Position numbers and translations under genes: made by a program. From IMG/VR virus record IMGVR_UViG_3300042539_000558, positions 1-24,962 of that record: 24,962 bases of DNA. One strand, 5' to 3'. Shown here piece by piece: positions 1 to 7,367 of the stretch; within the stretch, counting starts at the first letter, position 1, and the number at the start of each line of letters is the position of its first letter. The DNA is from a virus. Under the pieces are notes generated by a model. That model saw only the letters and a list, made by a program, of their open reading frames with translations, did no database searches and was not told where the DNA came from.

Positions 1-2
1 TT

Positions 3-674
3 TTGCCTGCGTGGTATGAAGGATGTGAAAAGTTTTTGTTGCCAAATGTAGACAAAAAGTATATAATTTTTACGGATGGAGAGATTCCAGAATCTCCAGA
101 TAATGCCATTGTATATCATCAAGAACATCTAGAATGGCCATTTATTACTTTGTATAGATTCAAAATGATTCAAAAATGTTTTGATGATATTCAAGATTGT
201 GATTGGTTAATTTTCTTGGATGCAGATATGAGAGTTGTTGATACTGTCAACATTGAGGATTTACTTGATGATACCAAGAAATACATTGGTGTTCATCATC
301 CATGTCATTATTTAAAAATGCAACCTCATGATGAACTTCCTGGTGCATTTGACGTAACGCCTTTATCCAAAGCTTGTGTTACAGAATCTGATGACTTGTC
401 TGTTTATGTTCAGGGATGTCTTTGGGGAGGTAAATTGCCATATGTTATGGATATGATCAAAGAACTTGACCAGAGAATTGATGATGATTATAAAAATAAT
501 ATTATTGCAACTTGGCATGATGAGAGTCATCTAAACAAATTTTATATTCAAAATCGTGAAGACGTATTTGTAGCATCTCCAAGTCTTGCTTATCCAGAGG
601 TATTTGCCAAAGCATGTACCTTTGAACCAAAAATTGTACACCTAGCAAAAGATAATAGTAAATATCATGTCTAA
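3..674 (+). CDS. GT6-family (ABO blood-group-like) glycosyltransferase, 5' end cut by window
   Basis: Probable retaining glycosyltransferase of family GT6, whose known members add Gal or GalNAc in alpha linkage to a glycan acceptor. The visible 223 residues carry the family landmarks in order: an FTDG motif near residue 23, the metal-binding DxD as L-DAD-M at 73-75, a QGCLWGG segment near 137-143 matching the donor-site glycines, and WHDESHLNK at 171-179, the most characteristic GT6 signature. The frame is open to the window edge and begins with TTG, so the N-terminal beta strand lies outside; this is a partial gene. It overlaps the next gene by 8 nt and starts a tightly packed operon. GT6 genes are best known from vertebrates, with scattered bacterial homologues and a reported cyanophage one. 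Acceptor and donor cannot be read from sequence. Confidence 0.85.
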   Translation: MPAWYEGCEKFLLPNVDKKYIIFTDGEIPESPDNAIVYHQEHLEWPFITLYRFKMIQKCFDDIQDCDWLIFLDADMRVVDTVNIEDLLDDTKKYIGVHHPCHYLKMQPHDELPGAFDVTPLSKACVTESDDLSVYVQGCLWGGKLPYVMDMIKELDQRIDDDYKNNIIATWHDESHLNKFYIQNREDVFVASPSLAYPEVFAKACTFEPKIVHLAKDNSKYHV

Positions 675-1371
675 AATTGCTATGATTTACTCGGGTCAAC
701 CGAGGCATTTGAAGGAGTGTTATGAAAATCATCGTCAAACTTTTTGGGAAGCAAACCCAGATTGTGAGATTGATGTATTTGCTCATATTTGGTATGATGA
801 GGCATGGGTTGGAACTTATTTTTGGGATCAATACAAGGACCGTGGTCGTTGGGAATCAGACCTAAAAGACTTTATGGTTGATAAATGGCAACCTAAAGGT
901 CTTGTCTTTGAAGAACCAAAGGAATTTGAAGCAGAAGATATTCATCCAGACCCTAGATTTCCTCACCCAGTCAATAATATTATCTCAATGTTTTATAGTC
1001 TGAGTGAAGCAAATAATCTTAAGAAAAAATATGAGGAAGAAAATGATTTCAAGTATGATTGTGTTGTCCGTTTGAGAACTGACGAATACTTCTATACTCC
1101 TATTGGTCCCATTTCAAACTATGATTTGAATACTGTGAATGTTCTTAACGAATGGGCACATGTGGAACATGGTATTAACGACCATTTTGCGTTTGGGTCT
1201 TCCGAGTTAATGGATAAATATTTTGACGTATATGACAACTTTGTTGAAATATGTGAGATGGGTGCAGAAATCAACCCTGAATGTTTGATTGGATTTAATG
1301 CACAAAAGAGGCATAATCTTCCCATCACTAAAAACCCCTGGCACTATGTACTTTGGAGAGATAAAAAATAA
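667..1371 (+). CDS. Unknown protein, 'GQPR' family, possibly glycosyltransferase-like (paralogue of 2744-3490)
   Basis: A 234-residue protein that I cannot assign to a named family. It opens with a beta strand followed by YSGQPRH, then DVFAHIWYDE, and in the middle shows a run of S-FYSL-EANNLKKKYEEE followed by YDCVVRLRTDEYF. The last segment looks like the strand-plus-acidic-residue pattern of nucleotide-sugar enzymes. The 2744-3490 product has the same landmarks in the same order (FFGQPRF, DVFGHMWWEE, MYSIKSVANIVKSYAEE, YDFIVLARYD), so the two are clearly paralogues. The start codon lies 8 nt inside the preceding gene and the stop shares one base with the next start (TAATG), indicating one translationally coupled operon. 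A sugar-transfer role is inferred only from the neighbours. Confidence 0.8.
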   Translation: MSKIAMIYSGQPRHLKECYENHRQTFWEANPDCEIDVFAHIWYDEAWVGTYFWDQYKDRGRWESDLKDFMVDKWQPKGLVFEEPKEFEAEDIHPDPRFPHPVNNIISMFYSLSEANNLKKKYEEENDFKYDCVVRLRTDEYFYTPIGPISNYDLNTVNVLNEWAHVEHGINDHFAFGSSELMDKYFDVYDNFVEICEMGAEINPECLIGFNAQKRHNLPITKNPWHYVLWRDKK

Positions 1372-2744
1372 TGACCAAACTTGTTATCTTTGATTTGGAT
1401 GGAGTCTTAATCGACAGTAAAGATTATCATTATGAAGCATTAAACCAAGCACTTGGAGATGAGTATGCTATCAGCAGAGAAGAGCATGTTAGCATTTATG
1501 ATGGTCTTCCTACCAAAGCAAAACTAGAACTTTTAACCAAGAATAAAGGTCTTCCTGTAGATCTTTATGATACAATTTGGAGAGATAAGCAAGAAGCAAC
1601 ACTTAAGATTTTTAACGACTGCGTTGCAAAGGATTATGAGTTGATGGGGTACTTCCAACAACTTGTAGATGCAGGATATAAGATTGCTGTTGCATCTAAT
1701 AGTATTAGGAATACTGTGAAGATTATTCTATTGCGTCTTGGACTTCTGGAATTTGTGGATATGTACGTCTCTAATGAAGACGTTGTTCGCAACAAACCAT
1801 TCCCAGCAATGTATTGGAAGTGTATGACTGCTCTTGGAGCACTTCCTGCAGATACCGTGATTGTCGAAGATAGTCATATTGGTCGTCAAGGTGCTCTTGA
1901 CAGTAAGGCACATTTAGTTCCTGTAGAAGATCGTAAAGATCTCAATCAGGTAAAGATTGATAGAATTAAAAAAATTCTGAATGGTACAAAACAAAAAGTT
2001 GCATGGGAGAGTAAAACAATGAATGTTCTTATTCCTATGGCAGGTGCTGGTAGCAGGTTTGCTAGTCAGGGTTACACCTTCCCTAAACCTTTGATTGAAG
2101 TTAAAGGTAAACCAATGATCCAAGTGGTTGTTGAGAACCTGAACATCAAAGCAAATTATACTTTTATTGTTCAAAAGGAACATTATGAAAAGTATAATCT
2201 GAACTATCTACTTCCTTTGATTGCTCCTGGATGCAATATTGTTCAAGTTGATGGTCTAACTGAAGGTGCTTGCTGCACCACTCTTCTTGCAAAGGAGTTT
2301 ATCAATAATGATGAACCTCTTGTAATGGCAAATTCGGACCAGTTTGTGGAATGGGATAGCAACGAAACCCTTTATGCATTCCAGAACGGTGAAGTTGATG
2401 GTGGAATTGTTACATTCCCAGCGACTCATCCTAAGTGGTCTTATGCTAAACTTGGTGAAGAGGGTTATGTTGAGGAGGTTGCTGAGAAGAAACCAATTTC
2501 TGAACATGCCACTGTTGGTATCTACTATTGGAAGAAAGGTTCTGACTATGTGAAGTATGCAGAACAAATGATTGCCAAAGATATTCGTGTTAATAATGAA
2601 TATTATGTTTGTCCAGTATTTAATGAAGCGATTGGTGATGGTAAAAAAATCCGCATCAAAGAAATCGATAAGTCTGGTATGTGGGGTATTGGTACTCCAG
2701 AAGACCTGAACTACTTCCTTGAACATTATAAAGGAGAAGTCTGA
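1371..2744 (+). CDS. Fusion protein: HAD phosphatase + sugar-phosphate nucleotidyltransferase
   Basis: A 457-residue two-domain enzyme. Residues 1 to about 200 form a HAD hydrolase of the beta-phosphoglucomutase-like subgroup: motif I FDLDGV (D8, D10), a helical cap with a DGLP-K segment, motif II VASNS, motif III NKPFP, and motif IV VIVEDSHIG. A linker leads to residues 217-457, a nucleotidyltransferase with the NTP loop PMAGAGSRF, the PKPLIEVKGKPMI signature and a MANSDQF segment likely to bind Mg2+. Such enzymes join a sugar phosphate to NTP to make an activated sugar. The internal ATG at 2019 would begin the second domain but has no separate gene boundary, so a fusion is favoured. A phosphatase fused to an activating enzyme suggests consecutive steps of one nucleotide-sugar pathway, as with separate GmhB and HddC in heptose synthesis; the actual substrate is unknown. 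Confidence 0.85.
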   Translation: MTKLVIFDLDGVLIDSKDYHYEALNQALGDEYAISREEHVSIYDGLPTKAKLELLTKNKGLPVDLYDTIWRDKQEATLKIFNDCVAKDYELMGYFQQLVDAGYKIAVASNSIRNTVKIILLRLGLLEFVDMYVSNEDVVRNKPFPAMYWKCMTALGALPADTVIVEDSHIGRQGALDSKAHLVPVEDRKDLNQVKIDRIKKILNGTKQKVAWESKTMNVLIPMAGAGSRFASQGYTFPKPLIEVKGKPMIQVVVENLNIKANYTFIVQKEHYEKYNLNYLLPLIAPGCNIVQVDGLTEGACCTTLLAKEFINNDEPLVMANSDQFVEWDSNETLYAFQNGEVDGGIVTFPATHPKWSYAKLGEEGYVEEVAEKKPISEHATVGIYYWKKGSDYVKYAEQMIAKDIRVNNEYYVCPVFNEAIGDGKKIRIKEIDKSGMWGIGTPEDLNYFLEHYKGEV

Positions 2745-3490
2745 TGAAAGTAGCACTTGCATTTTTTGGGCAACCTAGATTTGTTGACAACCAACAAATT
2801 ATTGATACTTACAAAGAAGTAATTCTTGACCGATATGATACTGATGTATTTGGGCATATGTGGTGGGAGGAAGATGCTGAAGAGTATGACTATTCCTCAT
2901 GGTCCAAAATAAACAAGTGTCCTGTTTCTAAAGATGCACCTAAAATTATTGCTGATAATTATCAACCATTGATTTTGGGTATTGAAAGTCCAAAAACTTT
3001 TGAGTTACCCTCAAAAGCAAAAGAATTCATTGATGAAAAGTTTACTAATAAACACCCAGCAAGAGAGTTGTATGGGGAGAGTGGTAATCACTGGAATCCT
3101 AAAAATTACAGTAATGTAATGTCCCAAATGTATTCCATTAAATCTGTTGCAAATATTGTCAAATCATACGCTGAGGAAACAAATACCAGCTATGATTTTA
3201 TTGTCCTTGCAAGATATGATACTGTTCTTCTTAACTTCCCAGATCTTAATACCTGCGACAAATACAAATTCTATCTACCAGGACATCATCCTAGATTTCC
3301 AGATACAATTCAATTTTTTGGACCTAAGTATCTTACTTGGGCACTCAATGCATTTGATGATATTGAAGATGTTTATGAAGACATTTGGGAACCATCTCCA
3401 GAAGCATTTAAAATGGGATCATTTTTAAAATGGTTTGAGCACTCTGATCTTGCTCCTTGTCCTATGGATGCTGCTTGTATTAGAGGTTGA
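2744..3490 (+). CDS. Unknown protein, 'GQPR' family, possibly glycosyltransferase-like (paralogue of 667-1371)
   Basis: A 248-residue protein homologous to the product of 667-1371. It begins MKVALAFFGQPRF, continues with DVFGHMWWEE, and shares the block YQP...MYSIKSVANIVKSYAEE...YDFIVLARYDTVLL. The pair differs most in the central insert (around residues 85-125, longer here) and in the C-terminal third. It starts on the last base of the preceding stop (TGATG), so it is translationally coupled to the fusion enzyme. Two diverged copies flanking the nucleotidyltransferase suggest two enzymes using related substrates. I see no canonical DxD, only LARYD, so calling it a glycosyltransferase is inference from context. 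Confidence 0.8.
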   Translation: MKVALAFFGQPRFVDNQQIIDTYKEVILDRYDTDVFGHMWWEEDAEEYDYSSWSKINKCPVSKDAPKIIADNYQPLILGIESPKTFELPSKAKEFIDEKFTNKHPARELYGESGNHWNPKNYSNVMSQMYSIKSVANIVKSYAEETNTSYDFIVLARYDTVLLNFPDLNTCDKYKFYLPGHHPRFPDTIQFFGPKYLTWALNAFDDIEDVYEDIWEPSPEAFKMGSFLKWFEHSDLAPCPMDAACIRG

Positions 3491-3491
3491 T

Positions 3492-3950
3492 ATGAAACTA
3501 ATTGCCCATCGTGCTAATATTGATGGACCAAATCCATCAATTGAAAATAGTCCAGAACAAATTGACAAATGTATAGAACAGGGTTATGATGTTGAAATAG
3601 ATCTAAGATACCATAAAGCAACTAATACTTTATGGTTAGGTCATGATGAACCTCAATATCTGGTAACTCGGTGGTGGTTAGCAACAAGAATTGATAGTCT
3701 TTGGATTCATTGTAAAGACTTAGATACTCTTCATGAAATGTCAGTTAATACCTCTGGATACAATTATTTTTGGCATCAAGAGGATGATTATACTCTCACC
3801 AGTAAAAAATATATCTGGGCGTATCCTGGTAAATCATATACATCTAATACTGTTATTGTTATGCCAGAATGGAATAATATGATTTGGGATACCCTAAGAG
3901 TTACTAATTGTTATGGTATTTGTACAGATTACCCCGAAAAATTAAAATGA
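3492..3950 (+). CDS. Short glycerophosphodiester phosphodiesterase-like protein
   Basis: A 152-residue protein resembling the GDPD/PI-PLC-like TIM-barrel family, which cleaves glycerophosphodiesters to an alcohol and glycerol-3-phosphate. Visible elements are IAHRA near the N-terminus (catalytic His-Arg), a SIENSPEQI segment, VEIDLR (metal-binding E-x-D), LGHDEP (second catalytic His), and a C-terminal YGICTDYPEKL that matches the end-of-barrel 'GI-TD-P' motif. It is much shorter than usual GDPDs (about 240 residues or more), so several barrel strands must be missing or condensed. I chose the ATG at 3492, one base after the previous stop, rather than an upstream start inside the preceding gene, because the family alignment begins at MKLIAHR. 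The role in this cluster is unknown; removal of phospho-glycerol decorations is a guess. Confidence 0.75.
   Translation: MKLIAHRANIDGPNPSIENSPEQIDKCIEQGYDVEIDLRYHKATNTLWLGHDEPQYLVTRWWLATRIDSLWIHCKDLDTLHEMSVNTSGYNYFWHQEDDYTLTSKKYIWAYPGKSYTSNTVIVMPEWNNMIWDTLRVTNCYGICTDYPEKLK
3562..3590 (+). promoter_or_regulatory. Possible internal sigma70-type promoter (TTGACA-N17-TATGAT)
   Basis: Inside the GDPD-like gene lies TTGACA (3562-3567), 17 nt, then TATGAT (3585-3590). This is the same hexamer pair and spacing as the promoter at 5711-5739. It could boost expression of the two downstream glycosyltransferases. It is also protein-coding, so chance is possible. Confidence 0.3.
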
Positions 3951-4897
3951 AAATCACTCTCATAGGTCCTGGAATTATGCCGATCCCTCCAACTGGTTGG
4001 GGTGCGGTTGAGATTCTTGTTTGGGATACTAAATGTGCCCTAGAAGAACTGGGTCATGAAGTACAAATTATTAATACCAAAGATAATCGTCAAATTATCA
4101 ATGGGATTAATGCATTTGTACCAGACTTTGTTCATGTGCATTATGATGAATTTATTCCTATTGTTCCTTACATTCAATATCCAAATGCAATTACAAGTCA
4201 TTTTGGATATCTAGAACGTAAAGAAATGTTCAATGGTTACATTAATGTTGCCAATGAATTCATGAGGATTAAACCAAATGTATTTTGTCTCTCACCAGGA
4301 ATTGAGAAAGTATATAATGTTATGTTTGATATTCCAAAAGAGAATACTTACATAACACCTAATGGGGTCAATACTGATAAGTTTACATTTAAAGATACTC
4401 CAGAATATCCCGATAGAAGTTTATATCTTGCAAAGATTGATTATAGAAAAAGACAACATTTATTCCAATCAATTGATAGTCTTTGGTTTGCTGGTAATCT
4501 CGCTGATAGCAGATTTAATACTAGTAAAAACTATTTGGGAGAGTGGTCAAAAGAGACTCTTTATAATCAATTGACTGATTATGGTAATCTTGTTCTTCTT
4601 TCAGATGGAGAGGCACATCCTCTTGTTTGTATGGAAGCACTTGCTGCTGGACTTGGAGTAGTTGTTTGTGAATGGGGTAAAGCAAATCTTGATACTGATA
4701 AAGAATTTATTACAGTAATTCCAGAAGAAAAGATTACCGATATTGATTATGTTGAGAATGCTATAATTAAAAACAGAGAATATTCTATTGCTCATAGAAA
4801 TGAGATTGTAGAATATTCAAAACAGTTTGACTGGAAAGAAGTTCTTAAAAAGTATTACATCCCTAGTGTAGAAAAAGTAATTGAACGTCATGCATAG
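3947..4897 (+). CDS. GT4-like (GT-B fold) glycosyltransferase
   Basis: A 316-residue GT-B type glycosyltransferase resembling family GT4, retaining enzymes that move a sugar from a nucleotide donor. The N-terminal domain starts MKITLIGPGIMPIPPTGWGA, the usual glycine-rich acceptor-side loop, with HVHYDE in the following strands. The C-terminal domain has ITPNGVNTDKF, the linker typical of GT4, then LAKIDYRKRQ and a donor-site segment LSDGEAHPLVCMEALAAGLGVV containing the conserved E-x7-E-like arrangement. The ATG at 3947 overlaps the preceding stop (ATGA) and begins the conserved strand, so an upstream start at 3908 is rejected. Shorter than typical GT4 enzymes (350-400 residues). Its 3' end overlaps the next gene by 8 nt. 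Confidence 0.85.
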   Translation: MKITLIGPGIMPIPPTGWGAVEILVWDTKCALEELGHEVQIINTKDNRQIINGINAFVPDFVHVHYDEFIPIVPYIQYPNAITSHFGYLERKEMFNGYINVANEFMRIKPNVFCLSPGIEKVYNVMFDIPKENTYITPNGVNTDKFTFKDTPEYPDRSLYLAKIDYRKRQHLFQSIDSLWFAGNLADSRFNTSKNYLGEWSKETLYNQLTDYGNLVLLSDGEAHPLVCMEALAAGLGVVVCEWGKANLDTDKEFITVIPEEKITDIDYVENAIIKNREYSIAHRNEIVEYSKQFDWKEVLKKYYIPSVEKVIERHA

Positions 4898-5699
4898 TAC
4901 TTTATTAGATAAAAATAAATCTGCATATAAGTTAAATGGGTTTGGACCCATTTATTACTTGAATATGGACGAAGATACTGATCGTCGTCAACATATAGAG
5001 GACCAATTTAAATATTGGGAAATAGAAGATTATACCAGAATTTCTGCATATGATGGTAGAGATGATGATTTAAGTGATATTATTAAAGGTAGATATCCAG
5101 AATCAATGTCTTCGGGAGAGGTTGGGTGTATTACATCACATTTAAAAGCAATTAAACATTGGTATGATAATTCAACCAGTCCTTATGCAATTATCATGGA
5201 AGATGATTGTAATCTTGATGTAGTACAATACTGGAATTTTTCTTGGAATGATTTTGCATCTATGCTTCCCTATGATTGGGATGTAGTGCAACTAGCAATT
5301 ATTCAAACAGGAGACATTCATGTTAAGTTGCATAGGAGATTTGTAAATGATTTCTCCACGGCTTGTTATATGATTACTAGACATCATGCATCAAAACTGA
5401 TTTATCACCACGTCAAAGGTGTTGATAAGTACCGTCTGGATAATGGGGTAAAACCAAGACCAGTTGCTGATGACCTCATTTACAATTCTGGTAACACCTA
5501 TTCCATTCCTCTACTTCTTTATCGACTACAATTAGGGTCATCCATTCATCCAGAGCATGTTGATGTATTTCATCGTCAAAGTCATGATGGAATTATGACC
5601 TGGTGGCAGCAAATGGGTGCGTCTATGGATGTGAAAGATTTGACTGATTATGATCCTTACCTTGGTAAGGTAAGCGACCCTAGCGGATTAAAGTCTTAA
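4890..5699 (+). CDS. GT25-family glycosyltransferase (LPS-type)
   Basis: A 269-residue protein with the signatures of family GT25, enzymes known from LPS galactosyltransferases and collagen glycosylation. In order: PIYYLNMDEDTDRRQHI, the family's N-terminal 'LNLD-RR' motif; GEVGCITSHLKAIKHW, the 'G-GC--SH' motif; and AIIMEDDCNLD, the acidic metal/donor site. The ATG at 4890 overlaps the previous gene by 8 nt; a TTG three codons upstream is less likely. It is the last gene of the glycan operon: a promoter and then a terminator follow within 70 nt of its stop. Confidence 0.88.
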   Translation: MHSTLLDKNKSAYKLNGFGPIYYLNMDEDTDRRQHIEDQFKYWEIEDYTRISAYDGRDDDLSDIIKGRYPESMSSGEVGCITSHLKAIKHWYDNSTSPYAIIMEDDCNLDVVQYWNFSWNDFASMLPYDWDVVQLAIIQTGDIHVKLHRRFVNDFSTACYMITRHHASKLIYHHVKGVDKYRLDNGVKPRPVADDLIYNSGNTYSIPLLLYRLQLGSSIHPEHVDVFHRQSHDGIMTWWQQMGASMDVKDLTDYDPYLGKVSDPSGLKS

Positions 5700-5710
5700 C
5701 CTAAATTTAA

Positions 5711-5739
5711 TTGACAATCTTAAGAAAGTGTTATATGAT
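5711..5739 (+). promoter_or_regulatory. Sigma70-type promoter of the porin gene
   Basis: TTGACA (5711-5716), exactly 17 nt, then TATGAT (5734-5739), one mismatch from consensus. The predicted start site, around 5745-5747, falls at the foot of the hairpin at 5745-5762. Confidence 0.75.
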
Positions 5740-5744
5740 GCTTG

Positions 5745-5768
5745 CGTCCTGGAAACAGGGCGTTTTTT
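5745..5768 (+). terminator. Intrinsic terminator with GAAA tetraloop, end of glycan operon
   Basis: A 7-bp stem (5745-5751 with 5756-5762, one G-T pair) closes on the tetraloop GAAA and is followed by six T residues. It would stop upstream read-through. For the promoter just upstream, the same hairpin would be the extreme 5' end of the mRNA and might protect it. Confidence 0.7.
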
Positions 5769-5793
5769 AGTTCTAAAATATCAAAACAAATTT

Positions 5794-7272
5794 ATGAAAC
5801 TCAAACAACTGATGCTTGCACCTGTTGCTATGGGAATGGTTGCTCCTGTTGCTGCGAATGCCGCAGACCTTAATATGGCAGCAGTCAACCAATATTCCAC
5901 TTCGGAACAAGTCACAAGCATTACTCAACTGTCTGATGTAAAACCCACTGATTGGGCATATCAGGCACTCAATAATCTCGTTGAGCGTTATGGTTGCGTT
6001 GCTGGTTATGAAAACGGAACTTATCTTGGTGGTAAGTCAATGACCCGTTTTGAGGCAGCAGCACTTCTGAATGCTTGCCTTGACCGTGTGACTGAAGTTA
6101 CTGATGAACTTTCTCGCCTCTCAAAAGAGTTTGCTGACGAACTTCTTGTTATTCGTGGTCGTGTTGCCAAACTGGAAACCCAAGTTGGTCAACTCCAAGC
6201 AACTCAGTTCTCCACAACTACCAAACTGAAAGGTGAAGCAACTTTTGTTCTTGGTGGTGTAGAAGGTGCTCGTCTTGCTAATAATACTAATGTTGGTAAT
6301 ACTGCATTCAACTACGATCTTCGTCTGAACTTTGACACTTCGTTCACTGGTAAGGACCTGCTTCGTACTCGTCTGCGTTCTGGTAACTTCTCCAGTCAAC
6401 CCTTCGGTTCTTCCTCTTCTCTGTTCAAACTGGACAAGGCAGAATCTTATGCGAACCAAGTCAATCTTGACCGTCTGTACTACAGCTTCCCCGCACTTGC
6501 TAAGGGTGTGACCCTGACTGCTGGTGCTCTGGTTCGTAACACTGAGATGGCATGGATTCCCACTGCATATAAGTCGGATGTTCTTGACTTCTTTGCTGTT
6601 GCTGGTGCTCCTGGTGTCTACAACAAGGCAACGGGTTCTGGTTTCGGTGCTCAGTGGGCACAACCTGGTAAGAAAGGTTTTGTTGCTAACCTGAACTATG
6701 TTGCTCAGAACGGTTCTGATTCTACCAAAGGTGAATTTGATGCCTCTGGTGCTCTGAACACTCTGGCACAGATTGGTTATCGTGCTCCCCAGTATGGTAT
6801 TGCATTCGGTTATCGTAATGGTACTGAAGGCACTCGTATTCGTACCTTTAACGGTGTTGCTGGTAATGGTGGTACTCTTGCCGCTAATCAAACCTCTAAT
6901 GGTTATGCTCTGAATGCTTACTGGCAACCCAAGAAGTCTGGCATCATTCCTTCGGTCTCTGCCGCTTATGGTTGGAACTATGTGAGTGGTCCTGCAACTC
7001 CTAATGCTGCAACCAACTCTCAGACTTGGATGGCAGGCGTTCAGTGGAGCGATGTGTTTGCTAAGGGCAATGCCTCTGGTTTTGCCATCGGTCAACCTGG
7101 CAACGCGACTACTCTGACCAAAGACGCTCTGATGTGGGAAGCGTTTTATCGTTACAAAGTTAGCGATAATATTAGCGTAACTCCTGCAATCTTCTATGTC
7201 TCTAACAATCAGGCATTTAAGAACGCATCTTCTAACTATGGTGGTGTGATTCAAACGACCTTCAGGTTCTGA
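5794..7272 (+). CDS. Porin with SLH domain (cyanobacterial OprB type)
   Basis: A 492-residue outer-membrane porin of the cyanobacterial SLH/OprB type. A signal peptide spans residues 1 to about 23 (positive start, hydrophobic core, cut after AANA). An SLH domain follows at about 46-100 (VKPTDWAYQALNNL and MTRFEAAALLNACLDRV), then a heptad-rich coiled coil at about 103-136, then a beta-rich barrel up to a C-terminal aromatic TTFRF, the usual OMP insertion signal. In cyanobacteria SLH binds peptidoglycan-linked polymer and the barrel passes small solutes. Start chosen at the ATG that begins the signal peptide. No Shine-Dalgarno is apparent. Codon choice is rich in C-ending codons and Gly/Ala, unlike the AT-rich glycosyltransferases, suggesting host origin or high expression. 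Porin-like genes are known in some cyanomyoviruses; the role may be changed nutrient uptake. Confidence 0.88.
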   Translation: MKLKQLMLAPVAMGMVAPVAANAADLNMAAVNQYSTSEQVTSITQLSDVKPTDWAYQALNNLVERYGCVAGYENGTYLGGKSMTRFEAAALLNACLDRVTEVTDELSRLSKEFADELLVIRGRVAKLETQVGQLQATQFSTTTKLKGEATFVLGGVEGARLANNTNVGNTAFNYDLRLNFDTSFTGKDLLRTRLRSGNFSSQPFGSSSSLFKLDKAESYANQVNLDRLYYSFPALAKGVTLTAGALVRNTEMAWIPTAYKSDVLDFFAVAGAPGVYNKATGSGFGAQWAQPGKKGFVANLNYVAQNGSDSTKGEFDASGALNTLAQIGYRAPQYGIAFGYRNGTEGTRIRTFNGVAGNGGTLAANQTSNGYALNAYWQPKKSGIIPSVSAAYGWNYVSGPATPNAATNSQTWMAGVQWSDVFAKGNASGFAIGQPGNATTLTKDALMWEAFYRYKVSDNISVTPAIFYVSNNQAFKNASSNYGGVIQTTFRF

Positions 7273-7302
7273 TCATCTGACAAAATAAGTATCATATGAT
7301 AC

Positions 7303-7330
7303 AGGGGGTGCTTGACACCCCTTTATTTTT
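7303..7330 (+). terminator. Intrinsic terminator after porin, overlapping the hli promoter
   Basis: An 8-bp stem (7303-7310 with 7316-7323, one G-T pair) with a 5-nt loop, followed by the T-rich run TTTATTTTT. The loop and 3' arm contain TTGACA, the -35 box of the next promoter. Confidence 0.8.
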
Positions 7331-7340
7331 GCTATATAAT
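7312..7340 (+). promoter_or_regulatory. Consensus sigma70 promoter for hli (TTGACA-N17-TATAAT)
   Basis: TTGACA (7312-7317), 17 nt, TATAAT (7335-7340): a perfect consensus. Transcription should start around 7346-7348, giving a leader of about 20 nt before the hli ATG at 7368. The -35 is part of the porin terminator hairpin. Confidence 0.9.
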
Positions 7341-7367
7341 TGTGTAACAATTCTTAACGAATGTACA

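Noticed and set aside
1213-1220. Late-type motif GATAAATA inside the 667-1371 gene
   Set aside because: It lies in coding sequence encoding MDKYF, and no gene starts within 100 nt downstream.
2784-2812. TTGACA inside the 2744-3490 gene (also at 1897, 6332, 22299 and 24806)
   Set aside because: No acceptable -10 hexamer lies 16-18 nt downstream of any of these, unlike the promoters reported.
6121-7254. Long open frame (377 codons) on the minus strand opposite the porin gene
   Set aside because: The product is rich in Thr/Ser/Arg/Ile without domain logic, and the plus-strand porin has clear signal, SLH and barrel features. The antisense frame arises from the porin's biased codon use.
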